A DNA stretch of 64,000 bases from Chersky-806 sp038252255 (GTDB lineage Bacteria; Actinomycetota; Acidimicrobiia; IMCC26256; JAENVU01), in contig JBBSAM010000018.1 of the NCBI GenBank assembly GCA_038252255.1, forward strand, positions 35,357 through 99,356. The letters are read 5' to 3'. Both the position numbers and the translations under genes were made by a program. Under the pieces are notes generated by a model, which was not told the DNA's origin, ran no database searches, and saw only the letters and a list, made by a program, of their open reading frames with translations. Positions 7,597-15,790 of the stretch are shown piece after piece; within the stretch, counting starts at the first letter, position 1, and every line of letters starts with the position of its first letter.

Positions 7597-9129
7597 TCAG
7601 TAGGAGAGGTCGATGCTCACGACACCCTGGCTGAGCGGGGCGAGACGCCGGAACACGTCGGGTGCGAGGTCGATGATGTGCCCGGTCCAGGCCTCCGGGC
7701 CGCGGTCCTCCACCCGGCAGCGCGCGACGGCGCCGGTGGCTGGGTTCGTCAGCGTCACGATCGTCCCGAACTTCAGCGTGAGGTGGGCACACGTACCCGG
7801 CCCGGGCCCGGTCTCGTAGTGCGTGGCCGAACCGCTGGCCCTGGGCGGGATCGGTTGGGTGCCCCGCACGATCACCTGGGCCACCGGCGGGACGAGGAGC
7901 TCGGAGCCGGTGGGGAGCTTGCCGAGCACGGTGCCGTCGTCTCGCTTCACCAAGCGGAACAGCGCGCGCTGCACGCCCGGCGCACCGGTTTGGATCACCC
8001 GGGTCTGGCCGACCTGCAGGTTCGGGTCGTCGCGGACCTCCGTGGTGAACGGCACCGTGACCTGCTCGGCGATCTCACCTTCGGCCAACCGGAATACGCG
8101 CACGTCCATCCCGTTCTCGAGACGCGTCGTAGGACCGGGTGTCACCTCGTCACGCGGCCCGAGCACGATGTGATTTGCCGCGAGCAACGCACCGACGTCC
8201 AGCGCGGCCGAGCCCAGCACCGGGATGGTGCGCCCGTCGACCTGCAAGATGAGGTCGTGCGGTGTGCGGAACGCAACCCTGGTGCCGGCCGACAGCACGC
8301 GTGGCGCGGCTCCGATGATCAGGCCCGCTCCGATGTGCAGGTCCCGGCGGAGCCAGGTCGGTGAGCGGAGCGTGGTCCGTACGGTCGTGACCGAGCCGTC
8401 GACGTCGACGTCCACCGGGAACGCTCGGAGCACCTGGATCGGCATGCCCGAACGCAGCTGGGTGTCGACCCCGGGCCGCACCTGGTCTCCCGGCTCCAGC
8501 TTGATGCCCTCGGTCCGCAGGACCTCGCCGACGTCGGCGGCTCGCACGGTGCGGGGGAAGGTCCGGCCGTCGAGCGAGATCGTGACGTCGCGCTGCGGCA
8601 CCGAAGCACCGACGACGCTCGGGAACACGGCGGCCAACGCGGCGAGCACCGCGACGAGGAGCAGGGTTCCGATGGTCCGGGTCCGGCGATCGAAGCCGAT
8701 CGCGACGACGGGAGCCGGCGCGGTCGCGGGTACCGCAGCCGCCTCCGCCCCCGTCTCGGGGCTGGACGTGATCTCGATCGGCGCACCCGTGATCGCCTCG
8801 GGAGCGGGGACCGCAACCGGAGCGGGTACGGGTTCGGCGAGCGGCGGGGGCGGCGCCTGGATCCGCGCTACGAGCTCCTCGAGGCGCCGCGGTGCCGTGG
8901 TCCAGAAGTCGCGCTCGAGCTCGCGGAGCTCGGCTTCGAACTCGAGACGCGCGGTGTCGTGGTCGAGCTGCTCGAGCTCCGCCGACAGATCCAACGCTTC
9001 GAGCTCACCGGTGATGTCGAGGATCGGCAGCCAAACGTCGGGCTCGGGCGCCTCGATGCGCGCGGGCGACATCTGCACGGCTCGAAGCGCGTAGTGGCGC
9101 GCGCGGCCATCGTGGTTATGGCCGTGCAC
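7597..9129 (-). CDS. RpfB-like cell-wall protein: DUF348 repeats, G5-like region and C-terminal RlpA-like barrel
   Basis: The 510-residue protein occupies the place of rpfB/yabE between tatD and rsmA. Residues 1 to about 145 are predicted cytoplasmic with acidic helical and Pro-rich parts. One membrane segment follows (LLLVAVLAALAAVFPSVV, about 152-170). The exported part has three DUF348 modules (about 178-390) and a G5-like region (about 345-420). The last 80 residues look like a 3D/RlpA-type double-psi beta-barrel: paired Cys and the DRGPE and IIDLAP motifs. That fold is found in peptidoglycan lytic enzymes and replaces the lysozyme-like Rpf domain. The start is GTG at 9129; an ATG at 9072 is an alternative. 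Confidence 0.78.
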   Translation of the reverse strand: MHGHNHDGRARHYALRAVQMSPARIEAPEPDVWLPILDITGELEALDLSAELEQLDHDTARLEFEAELRELERDFWTTAPRRLEELVARIQAPPPPLAEPVPAPVAVPAPEAITGAPIEITSSPETGAEAAAVPATAPAPVVAIGFDRRTRTIGTLLLVAVLAALAAVFPSVVGASVPQRDVTISLDGRTFPRTVRAADVGEVLRTEGIKLEPGDQVRPGVDTQLRSGMPIQVLRAFPVDVDVDGSVTTVRTTLRSPTWLRRDLHIGAGLIIGAAPRVLSAGTRVAFRTPHDLILQVDGRTIPVLGSAALDVGALLAANHIVLGPRDEVTPGPTTRLENGMDVRVFRLAEGEIAEQVTVPFTTEVRDDPNLQVGQTRVIQTGAPGVQRALFRLVKRDDGTVLGKLPTGSELLVPPVAQVIVRGTQPIPPRASGSATHYETGPGPGTCAHLTLKFGTIVTLTNPATGAVARCRVEDRGPEAWTGHIIDLAPDVFRRLAPLSQGVVSIDLSY

Positions 9130-9336
9130 ATGACGCGCGTTGCTACGAGTTCCGTACTCGGCGATCGGGTCCGCCCTCCCGCTAAGCCGCTCCGCCCCGC
9201 ACCGACCTCCTGGCCGGATCCCGGGAAGTGGCGGACCGTACCGACGGCCGCGCGAGGGGTCAATCCGGCTCCCAGGTTCTTCCAGGTGGTCGCGAGTCCC
9301 CGCAGGTGGGGCGCTCTCACCGGCTTCAGCGAGTGG

Positions 9337-10089
9337 TCAGACCCCGAAGACGGCCGCCGCGGTGGCCCGCGTCGCGGCCGCGATCTCGGCCGGCTCCTGG
9401 CCTCGCGCCGCGGCCACCCCGGCACCCACGAGGGCGACCAGCGCCGGCTCGTTCGCACTCCCGCGATGAGGCACCGGCGCGAGGTAGGGCGAGTCGGTTT
9501 CGACGAGCACGCGTTCCAGCGGCGCGAGCGCGGCAGCCGCGCGCACGTCGTCCGCCGTCTTGAACGTCACGATCCCACTGAAGGAGAGATACGTCCCGAG
9601 ATCGAGCGCACGCCGCGCTTCCTCCGCGCCACCGGTGAAGCAGTGGAAGACCGTGCGAGGCGGAGCTCCCTCCTCTGCCAGCACGCGGAACGTGTCGTCC
9701 CACGCTTCGCGGGAATGGATGACGAGCGCTCGCCCGGTCTCGTGCGCGAGCCGGATCTGATTCCGGAACGCGGTCTCCTGCTCCGCGAACGGCGAATGCA
9801 GGTAATGCAGGTCGAAGCCGGCCTCGCCGATCGCCACGACACGGGGATGCCGGGCAAGCTCGACGAGCGCGGCCCACTCTGCCTCCAGGTGGCTCGCGTC
9901 GTGCGGGTGGAGCCCGACGGTCGCGTGCACGTCGTCGTGGCGCTCCGCCAGGGCGATCGCCGCGCGCGAGGTCTCGAGGTCGGTGCCGACGCAGACCACC
10001 CACTCGACCCCGCCGTCCCGGGCCCGATCGAGCACCAGATCGGCCTCGGCCGGATCGGCCGGGAGATGGCAGTGGCTATCGACCCACAT
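9337..10089 (-). CDS. tatD: TatD-family metal-dependent hydrolase
   Basis: TatD proteins are TIM-barrel metal nucleases involved in DNA processing and quality control. The metal ligands DSHCH (4-8), GEAGFD near 92-97, VIHSRE near 127, the FHCF motif near 152 and ETDSPYLAP near 200 are all present in 250 residues. It lies between metG and the RpfB-like gene on the same strand, a conserved actinobacterial context. The physiological substrate cannot be told from sequence. Confidence 0.93.
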   Translation of the reverse strand: MWVDSHCHLPADPAEADLVLDRARDGGVEWVVCVGTDLETSRAAIALAERHDDVHATVGLHPHDASHLEAEWAALVELARHPRVVAIGEAGFDLHYLHSPFAEQETAFRNQIRLAHETGRALVIHSREAWDDTFRVLAEEGAPPRTVFHCFTGGAEEARRALDLGTYLSFSGIVTFKTADDVRAAAALAPLERVLVETDSPYLAPVPHRGSANEPALVALVGAGVAAARGQEPAEIAAATRATAAAVFGV

Positions 10090-10122
10090 GCCGCCGCCCG
10101 CCGCCCGGGGCCTCCGGGTGGG

Positions 10123-11646
10123 TCACGGGCTGTCGATGCGGGGGAAGAGCGAGGCGCCCTTCTCGAGGGTGTTGCCCGCGGTCTTCGCGCTCCCCCAGCC
10201 GGCGGTACCGGGCAGCCGCTGCTCCTCGGGGGTGCCGGGAAGGCCGAGCCGGCGCCAGAGCTCACCGGACGCGTTCGGGATCACCGGTGACGCGAGCAGC
10301 GCGACGATCCGCAACGCCTCGAGGCAGTCGCCGAGCACGGCCGCGGTGGCCGCCGCGTCACCCGCCTTGTGCAACACCCAGGGCTGGCGATCTTCGATGT
10401 ACGCGTTCGCGTCCTTGATGAGCTGCCAGACCGCGCCGAAGCCACCCGAGAAGTCGAGCTGCTCCAAGCTCCGTTGCAGCCCCGCGACGGCGGCGGCCGC
10501 CGCATCGACGAGTGGGCCGTCCTCGCGTGTGTCCGGTGTCGTGCCACCGAGGTAGTTCGCCGCCATGTTGAGGACGCGGCTGGCGAGGTTGCCGAAGTTG
10601 TTGGCGAGGTCGCTGTTGTAGCGAGCCACCATCCCCTCATAGCTGAAGTCGCCGTCGGGTCCGAAGCGCTGGTCGACCGCGAAGTGGTACCGGAATCCGT
10701 CCACCCCGAAGTCCGCCACGAGATCGGCGGGTGCGATCTGGGTCGCGCCGGTCTTGCTCATCTTCTCCCCGCCGACGAGCAGGAACCCGTGGGCGAACAC
10801 GTGCTTCGGCGGCGCTTCGCCCGCGGCCATCAGCATCGCGGGCCAGTAGACCGCGTGGAAACGGAGGATGTCCTTGCCGATCAGGTGGTAATCGACCGGC
10901 CAGTAGCGGTCGAAGCGCTCGCGGTCCGTTCCGTACCCGACCGCGGTGCAGTAGTTGATGAGCGCGTCGTACCAGACGTACGTGACGTGCGCGGGATCCC
11001 ACGGAAGCGGGATGCCCCACGAGATCGAGGTCCGGCTCATCGAGAAGTCACGCAGCCCGGACTTGATGAAGCCGAGCACCTCGCTGCGCTTGCCGTCCGG
11101 CTGTATCGCCTCCGGGTGGGCCGTGTAGTAGTCGAGCAGGGGCTGCTCGAAGCGGGAGAGCTGGAAGAAGTAGTTCTCCTCGGTGACGAGCTCCACCGGC
11201 CGCTGGTGGATCGGGCACAGGCCGTCCACCAGCTCGTCCTCGGTGTAATAGGCCTCGCAGGCCACGCAGTAGAGCCCCTCGTACGTGCCGAGCTCGATGA
11301 AGCCGTTGTCGTAGACCGCCTGGAGGAACGCTTGCACCGAGACCCGGTGCCGTGGCTCGGTGGTGCGGATGAAATCGGTGTTCGTGATGTCGAGGAGCTT
11401 TGACATCTCCCGGAACCGGTCGCTCGTCTCGTCGGCCCACTCCAGGGGTGTGACACCACGCTCTTGCGCGGCGCGCTGCACCTTGAGGCCGTGCTCGTCG
11501 GTCCCGGTCAGGAACACGACGTCATCGCCTTGGAGGCGCCGCCAGCGGGCGAGCACGTCGGCGGCCACCGTCGTGTACGCATGCCCGATGTGCGGCACGT
11601 CGTTGACGTAGTAGATCGGTGTCGTCACGTAGAAGGGCTGGGCCAC
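10123..11646 (-). CDS. metG: Methionyl-tRNA synthetase
   Basis: This class I aminoacyl-tRNA synthetase charges tRNA-Met. The HIGH signature reads PHIGH at residues 18-22. The KMSKS loop reads KMSKT near 292. A CxxC...CxxH metal knuckle (CVAC, CPIH) lies in the connective peptide near residues 127-147. At 507 residues it lacks the C-terminal dimerisation domain of the long form, as is normal in actinobacteria. It faces away from the AbrB-like gene, whose start is 64 bp away. Confidence 0.97.
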   Translation of the reverse strand: MAQPFYVTTPIYYVNDVPHIGHAYTTVAADVLARWRRLQGDDVVFLTGTDEHGLKVQRAAQERGVTPLEWADETSDRFREMSKLLDITNTDFIRTTEPRHRVSVQAFLQAVYDNGFIELGTYEGLYCVACEAYYTEDELVDGLCPIHQRPVELVTEENYFFQLSRFEQPLLDYYTAHPEAIQPDGKRSEVLGFIKSGLRDFSMSRTSISWGIPLPWDPAHVTYVWYDALINYCTAVGYGTDRERFDRYWPVDYHLIGKDILRFHAVYWPAMLMAAGEAPPKHVFAHGFLLVGGEKMSKTGATQIAPADLVADFGVDGFRYHFAVDQRFGPDGDFSYEGMVARYNSDLANNFGNLASRVLNMAANYLGGTTPDTREDGPLVDAAAAAVAGLQRSLEQLDFSGGFGAVWQLIKDANAYIEDRQPWVLHKAGDAAATAAVLGDCLEALRIVALLASPVIPNASGELWRRLGLPGTPEEQRLPGTAGWGSAKTAGNTLEKGASLFPRIDSP

Positions 11647-11710
11647 CGGGCCTACGATACCGACAAGTCCCCGAAACCAAGGCGGTATACCTCTCCGAAA
11701 GGCAGTTCTT

Positions 11711-11959
11711 GTGAGTTCGGGTGTGGCCCGGAAGGTCGATCAGCTCGGACGAGTCGTGTTGCCCGCCGAGCTGCGCCGCCAGCTCGACATTCGTGAAGGC
11801 GACCTCGTCGAGTTCTCCGTCGAGGGCCGGGGCATCGTCCTGGCGAAGGTCGCGCGGCGCTGCGTGTTCTGTGGTGGAACCGAGCCGGGGACCGAGCTGC
11901 GCGAGTTCGCGGGCCAACTCGTGTGCGAGCCGTGCGTCGTGAAGCTCAACGCCTCTTGA
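11711..11959 (+). CDS. AbrB/MazE/SpoVT-type DNA-binding protein with C-terminal zinc knuckle
   Basis: The first 45 residues form a swapped-hairpin AbrB domain (RKVDQLGRVVLPAELRRQL at 7-25). The C-terminal part has two CxxC pairs (Cys51/54 and Cys72/75) that should bind zinc. This arrangement is seen in small actinobacterial AbrB-like transcription factors. The GTG start preserves the domain start. It is divergent from metG and converges with rsmI, with a 14-bp overlap of the two ends. Targets are unknown. Confidence 0.85.
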   Translation: MSSGVARKVDQLGRVVLPAELRRQLDIREGDLVEFSVEGRGIVLAKVARRCVFCGGTEPGTELREFAGQLVCEPCVVKLNAS

Positions 11960-12782
11960 GGCTGACCGCCAGCTCGTAGGCGCGCCGCTTCGGCACGTCG
12001 TGCAGCGCCGCGACCTCGGCCGCGGCATCCCGCGCCGAGAGGCCACGACCCAGCGCGTCCTGCACTGCGGCGGCAAGCGAGTCGGCGGTCATCTCCGGCA
12101 CGACCCCGACCCGCCCGGCGAGGACGATCACGTGCTCGCCGCGCGGTTCGCCCGCGCCCGCCAGGGCCGCCGCGCCGGCCAGGTCCCCCCACCAGGTCTC
12201 CTCGAAGCGCTTCGTCAGCTCGCGGGCGACACATACCGGGCGGTCGGCGCCGCACGCCCCGGCCAGGTCCGCGAGGGTCGCCGCCACGCGACCAGGTGCC
12301 TCGAAGACCACGACCGTGCGCGCCTCGGTGGCGATCGCGCCGAGCCGCTCGGACCGCGGCTGGCCCTTGCGCGGGAGGAAGCCCTCGAAGACGAAGCGGT
12401 CGGCCTCGAAACCGGAGAGCGCGAGCGCGGTGAGCGCCGCGCTGGGCCCGGGCACCACCTCGACGGGAAGGCCGGCCTCCCGGCAGGCGCGGACGATGAT
12501 CGCGCCCGGATCGCTGACCCCGGGCATGCCGGCGTCGGTCGCGTACGCGACGAGCATCCCTTCGCGCACCTCCTCGACGATCCGCCCGGCCTCGCGGATC
12601 TCGTTGTGCTCGTGCACGGCGCGCATGCGACCGGCGCCCGCGATGCCCGCGTGCGAGAGGAGCTGCCGGGTCCGGCGGGTGTCCTCGCATGCGATCACGT
12701 CGGCTCGGGCGAGGATCTCGACCGCACGTGGCGACAGGTCCCCGAGGTTGCCGATGGGAGTGCCGACCAGCACGAGGGGCAC
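11946..12782 (-). CDS. rsmI: 16S rRNA (cytidine1402-2'-O)-methyltransferase
   Basis: This SAM-dependent tetrapyrrole-methylase-fold enzyme modifies C1402 of 16S rRNA. The motifs GTPIGNLGDLS (8-18), CEDTRRT (near 33-39) and the glycine-rich GMPGVSDPG loop near 84-92 identify RsmI. The 278-residue length is typical. It lies downstream of the DUF192 gene on the same strand and overlaps the end of the AbrB-like gene on the other strand by 14 bases. Confidence 0.95.
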   Translation of the reverse strand: MPLVLVGTPIGNLGDLSPRAVEILARADVIACEDTRRTRQLLSHAGIAGAGRMRAVHEHNEIREAGRIVEEVREGMLVAYATDAGMPGVSDPGAIIVRACREAGLPVEVVPGPSAALTALALSGFEADRFVFEGFLPRKGQPRSERLGAIATEARTVVVFEAPGRVAATLADLAGACGADRPVCVARELTKRFEETWWGDLAGAAALAGAGEPRGEHVIVLAGRVGVVPEMTADSLAAAVQDALGRGLSARDAAAEVAALHDVPKRRAYELAVSLKRR

Positions 12783-12789
12783 TACGCCC

Positions 12790-13125
12790 TCACTCCTTGA
12801 CCTCGACCCGGTCCCCTACCCGCAGCCCCCACCGTTCGAAGGCGCCGGACTCGGCCTCGATCACGAATCCCGACCGCCAGACGATCGGAGACACGCGCCG
12901 CGGCTTCATCGAGCGGGTCCGGAGCACGACACCGTCGGAGGCGCAGAACGCGACGTCGATCGCGAACCGCATCCCGATCGTGTGCACCTGGCGGCAGGGC
13001 CGGAAGACGAGCGCGCCCGCATAGGTGTCCCGACCGAGCAACCCGCAACCGCGCTCGCGCCGCGTCCGGGCGACCTCCGCGGCTGCGAGCACTTCCCCGT
13101 CACGTACGAGCCACACTTCGTGCAA
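12790..13125 (-). CDS. DUF192 family protein
   Basis: The 111-residue protein shows the DUF192 pattern: a basic RRERGCGLLGR segment near 23-33, the central HTIGMRFAIDVAF motif near 48-60 and a C-terminal GDRVE. The family forms a small beta-barrel, often exported, with no firmly established role. Here there is no signal peptide. It ends 8 bases before the rsmI start and follows ychF, so the three may form one minus-strand unit. Confidence 0.85.
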   Translation of the reverse strand: MHEVWLVRDGEVLAAAEVARTRRERGCGLLGRDTYAGALVFRPCRQVHTIGMRFAIDVAFCASDGVVLRTRSMKPRRVSPIVWRSGFVIEAESGAFERWGLRVGDRVEVKE

Positions 13126-13167
13126 CCTCAGGTTCCCCGGCCTCCGGGACCGGATCGACTGCTGATC

Positions 13168-14190
13168 TCACACGTTGAATCGGATCTCCAGCACGTCGCC
13201 GTCGGCGACCTCGTAGTCCTTGCCCTCCACGCGCAGCTTGCCGAGCTCTTTGGCCTTGGCCCAGGAACCGATCTCGAGCAGCTCGTCCCAGTGGATCACC
13301 TCGGCCCGGATGAATCCGCGTTCGAGGTCGGAGTGGATGACGCCCGCGCACTCGGGAGCCCGCGCGCCGGCACGGAACGTCCACGCGCGGCTCTCCTTGT
13401 CGCCGGTCGTCAGGAAGGTCCGCCGCCCGAGCATGTGATACGCCGCGCGCGCCAGGCGGGGGACCACGCTCTCCGGCACCCCGAGATCCGCGAGCAGCTC
13501 GGCGCGCTCGTTGCCTTGCGCCGAGACGACGTCCGGATCGCCCTCGAGCTCCAGGCAGACGGCCAGTGCGTCCTCGCCGAGCCGCTTGGCGAGGACGTCG
13601 GCCTCGTCGAGCTGGTCGTCTCCGATGTTGATCACGGACAGGACCGGCTTGTTCGTGAGCAGGAACACCGGGCCGAGGAGCGCGCGCTCGTCGGCGGTGA
13701 GATCCGAGCGGTAGACCGGGGTGCCGTCACCGAGGACGTCGACCGCATGTTCGAGCGCGGCGATCTCCGGTGCAAGGCTCTTGTCCCCCTTGGCCAGGCG
13801 ACGTTGCTTGTCCAGCCGCTGCTCGACGCTCGCGAGATCCGCCAGCACGAGCTCGTACTCGAGCGTCGCGAGGTCGTCGGCCGGGTCGTTGCCGTCCGTG
13901 GCCCGGAGGACGAACAGCACCGCGTCCGAGTCGCGCAGCGAGCCGAGCAGGCGGCTGCCGAGGCCCTTGCCCGGCTCGGTGGAGAGCCCGGGGAGGTACG
14001 CGATTTCGAAGACGGCCGGTACGACGTTCTTGGACTCGGACATCGCGGCGAGCTTGTCGAGGCGGTCGTCCGGGAGCTGCACGACCCCGAGCACCCGCTC
14101 GGCGGAGGTGCTGGCGTCGATTCCGGTGAGGGCCGCGAAGAGGCGAGCGTGCCCCGAGTCGGCGAGCCCCACGAGCCCGAGGTGTTCCAT
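13168..14190 (-). CDS. ychF: YchF/OLA1-like protein with degenerate GTPase motifs
   Basis: The C-terminal half is clearly YchF: the TGS-domain segments with ESRAWTF, ERGFIRAEVIHWDEL and the closing GKDYEVADGDVLEIRFNV. The N-terminal half follows the YchF pattern but the nucleotide motifs are lost. The P-loop GxxxxGK[ST] reads GLADSGHARL (8-17), without the Lys and Ser. Switch I is replaced, DxxG reads YLPG, and the NxxE specificity motif is altered. YchF normally hydrolyses ATP on ribosomes, so this copy probably cannot. The protein is 340 residues against about 363. The start MEHLGLVGL aligns with family N-termini; a longer frame would run through the bL37 gene. Confidence 0.8.
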   Translation of the reverse strand: MEHLGLVGLADSGHARLFAALTGIDASTSAERVLGVVQLPDDRLDKLAAMSESKNVVPAVFEIAYLPGLSTEPGKGLGSRLLGSLRDSDAVLFVLRATDGNDPADDLATLEYELVLADLASVEQRLDKQRRLAKGDKSLAPEIAALEHAVDVLGDGTPVYRSDLTADERALLGPVFLLTNKPVLSVINIGDDQLDEADVLAKRLGEDALAVCLELEGDPDVVSAQGNERAELLADLGVPESVVPRLARAAYHMLGRRTFLTTGDKESRAWTFRAGARAPECAGVIHSDLERGFIRAEVIHWDELLEIGSWAKAKELGKLRVEGKDYEVADGDVLEIRFNV

Positions 14191-14238
14191 GCCGGCCCAC
14201 TCTACGGTCAGTGCTGATGCGATCAGGAGCGGAGCAAG

Positions 14239-14261
14239 GAGCGGGAACGGAGTGCGGATGG
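14239..14261 (+). repeat. Dispersed GC-rich repeat, short copy
   Basis: This stretch in the gap between ychF and the bL37 gene matches the core of the repeat at 17209-17354, 36719-36764 and 42235-42281 at about 20 of 22 positions (GAGCGGG, ACG, AGTGCGGA). It is the weakest and shortest of the four copies. Confidence 0.5.
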
Positions 14262-14317
14262 AGTGGCGACCAGGCGAGACGGCTACCCTGGCCGGCTTCC
14301 GCAAACAGGAGCCGGTT

Positions 14318-14404
14318 GTGAGCAAGAAGACGAAGAAGCGCAAGCTGCGGGCCCGCCGCAACAAGGCCAATCACGGCAAGCGCCCCAACGTGGGACGGCG
14401 CTAG
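14318..14404 (+). CDS. Ribosomal protein bL37-like, 28 residues
   Basis: The 28-residue basic peptide starts MSKKTKKRKLRARR and carries the core NKANHGKRPN, which matches bL37, a small large-subunit protein discovered in mycobacterial ribosome structures. The start is GTG preceded by AGGAG at 5-7 bases. It ends in a TAG inside CTAG (14401-14404), which is also the stop of the membrane-protein gene on the other strand. With the bS22 gene nearby, this lineage appears to share both accessory ribosomal proteins with mycobacteria. Confidence 0.85.
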   Translation: MSKKTKKRKLRARRNKANHGKRPNVGRR

Positions 14405-14856
14405 GCCCCGCTGCTGCTGACCGGTTCTGCCCGCAGTGCCGGCACGGCCCGCGGCGACCGCAGGTCGATGACGAAGAGCACGACCGCGAGGATCGGGACG
14501 AGTGCGAGGCTTGCGGCGATCGACACCTGGTCGTCGGTCGAGAACGGCGACATGTGGCGCAGGTGGTACACGAGGTGGGGCACGGAGTAGACGACCCAGC
14601 CCGCCAGCACCGCCCGCACGAGCATCGGCACCAGGGTGTACGCGGCCACCGCGGTGATGACGACGAGCGCGAGGTTGAGCTCGCCGACATCGCGCACGAG
14701 GTGCTCGTTGAACGGACCATCGGGTGCGACCCAGGTGCGGCCGAGGCCCGGGAAGTCGGCGTAGAACGAACGCGGCGCGAACGCCGCCCAGATCCCGATC
14801 ACGAGCGCGGGGACCCCGAGCACGATGAGTCCGAGTCGCATCAACCGGTCATGCAT
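14401..14856 (-). CDS. Four-helix membrane protein of unknown function
   Basis: The 151-residue protein has four predicted membrane segments: LIVLGVPALVIGIWAAF (9-25), a region near 60-80, VLAGWVVYSVPHLVYHL near 82-98 and LALVPILAVVLFVIDL near 115-130. The middle contains a conserved-looking VRDVGELNLAL stretch, reminiscent of DUF4345-like or DoxX-like small membrane proteins, though no family can be assigned with confidence. It follows the epimerase gene with an 8-base overlap, suggesting one operon with the Rrf2 regulator. Confidence 0.65.
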   Translation of the reverse strand: MHDRLMRLGLIVLGVPALVIGIWAAFAPRSFYADFPGLGRTWVAPDGPFNEHLVRDVGELNLALVVITAVAAYTLVPMLVRAVLAGWVVYSVPHLVYHLRHMSPFSTDDQVSIAASLALVPILAVVLFVIDLRSPRAVPALRAEPVSSSGA

Positions 14857-15790
14857 TGGGCACCTCCTGCCTGGCGCGCCGGCTCGCGTCGGCGGTCCAA
14901 CCCTCCCGCAAGCTCGGAAAGGCCGGCGACCATCCCGTGGCGTTGCGGAGCTTCCCGTTCGAGACCCGCTGCGATGCGGTCAGCGCGTCGGCCGCGGGGC
15001 CGGCGACGAGCCGGATCGCCCAGCTCGGGTTGAGCCGGAGCTGCTTCGTGCCGAACGCGGCGGCGAACGCGTCGAGCGCCTCGCGGCGCGTCAGTGGCTC
15101 GTCGTCGACGACGTTGTAGATCCCCGTTGGGGCATCGAGTGCCGCGACCACCGCAGCCGCGGCGTCGTCGGCGTAGATCGAGCTCATGAACGCGCCGGGC
15201 CTCCCCGCGACCAGGGAGCGCCGAGAGCGGGCGAGCTTCAGCATCTCGTCGGTGCCGCGATTCCCGACCCCGCCGTAGAACAGGCCGAATCGCAGGACGA
15301 CCGTCTCCGCGTCATCTTCGGCGAGCTCGAGCGCGATCTTCTCGCCCTCGATGGTGGGGGCGATCATCCCGAGCTCGGCGATGAGCGGCGCGCTCTCGTC
15401 GAGCCACGCACTGCCGCCGTCCGCGTACACGAACGTGACCGACTCCTTCACCATGCGCCGGACACCGGCGCCACGAGCTGCATCGACGAGGTTGCGCGTC
15501 GCTTCCGTCCGGAGCCGGTTGTGCCCCGCCCAGCTCTTCGGGCGCGCCGCCTTCGGGTATGCCGGCACGTTCGTGGCCAGGTGCAACACCGCTTCACTCC
15601 CGACGATCGCGTCGCGCACCGCGCCCGCGTCGAAGAGATCGACCGCCATCGGCTCGGCGCCGATCTCGCGTAGCCACTGCGCGGCGTCGTCGCGCCGGGC
15701 CACGGCCCGCACGTGGTGACCGGCCTCGACGAGTCGCGCCACCGTCGGTCGTCCGATCACTCCCGTCCCACCGGTCAGGAACACCTTCAT
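14849..15790 (-). CDS. NAD(P)-dependent epimerase/dehydratase family protein
   Basis: This extended SDR of 313 residues has the N-terminal nucleotide motif TGGTGVIG at 6-13. Its catalytic region lacks an obvious YxxxK in the usual place, so it may be an atypical or regulatory SDR. The start MKVFLTGG is chosen because it begins at the Rossmann strand and overlaps the Rrf2 stop by ATGA (15787-15790). It is probably co-transcribed with and controlled by the Rrf2 regulator. The substrate is unknown; nucleotide-sugar and quinone or flavonoid reductases are both possible. Confidence 0.75.
   Translation of the reverse strand: MKVFLTGGTGVIGRPTVARLVEAGHHVRAVARRDDAAQWLREIGAEPMAVDLFDAGAVRDAIVGSEAVLHLATNVPAYPKAARPKSWAGHNRLRTEATRNLVDAARGAGVRRMVKESVTFVYADGGSAWLDESAPLIAELGMIAPTIEGEKIALELAEDDAETVVLRFGLFYGGVGNRGTDEMLKLARSRRSLVAGRPGAFMSSIYADDAAAAVVAALDAPTGIYNVVDDEPLTRREALDAFAAAFGTKQLRLNPSWAIRLVAGPAADALTASQRVSNGKLRNATGWSPAFPSLREGWTADASRRARQEVPNA

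Noticed and set aside
14191..14370. N-terminal extension of ychF
   Set aside because: It would overlap the bL37 gene and the family N-terminus begins at the ATG at 14190.
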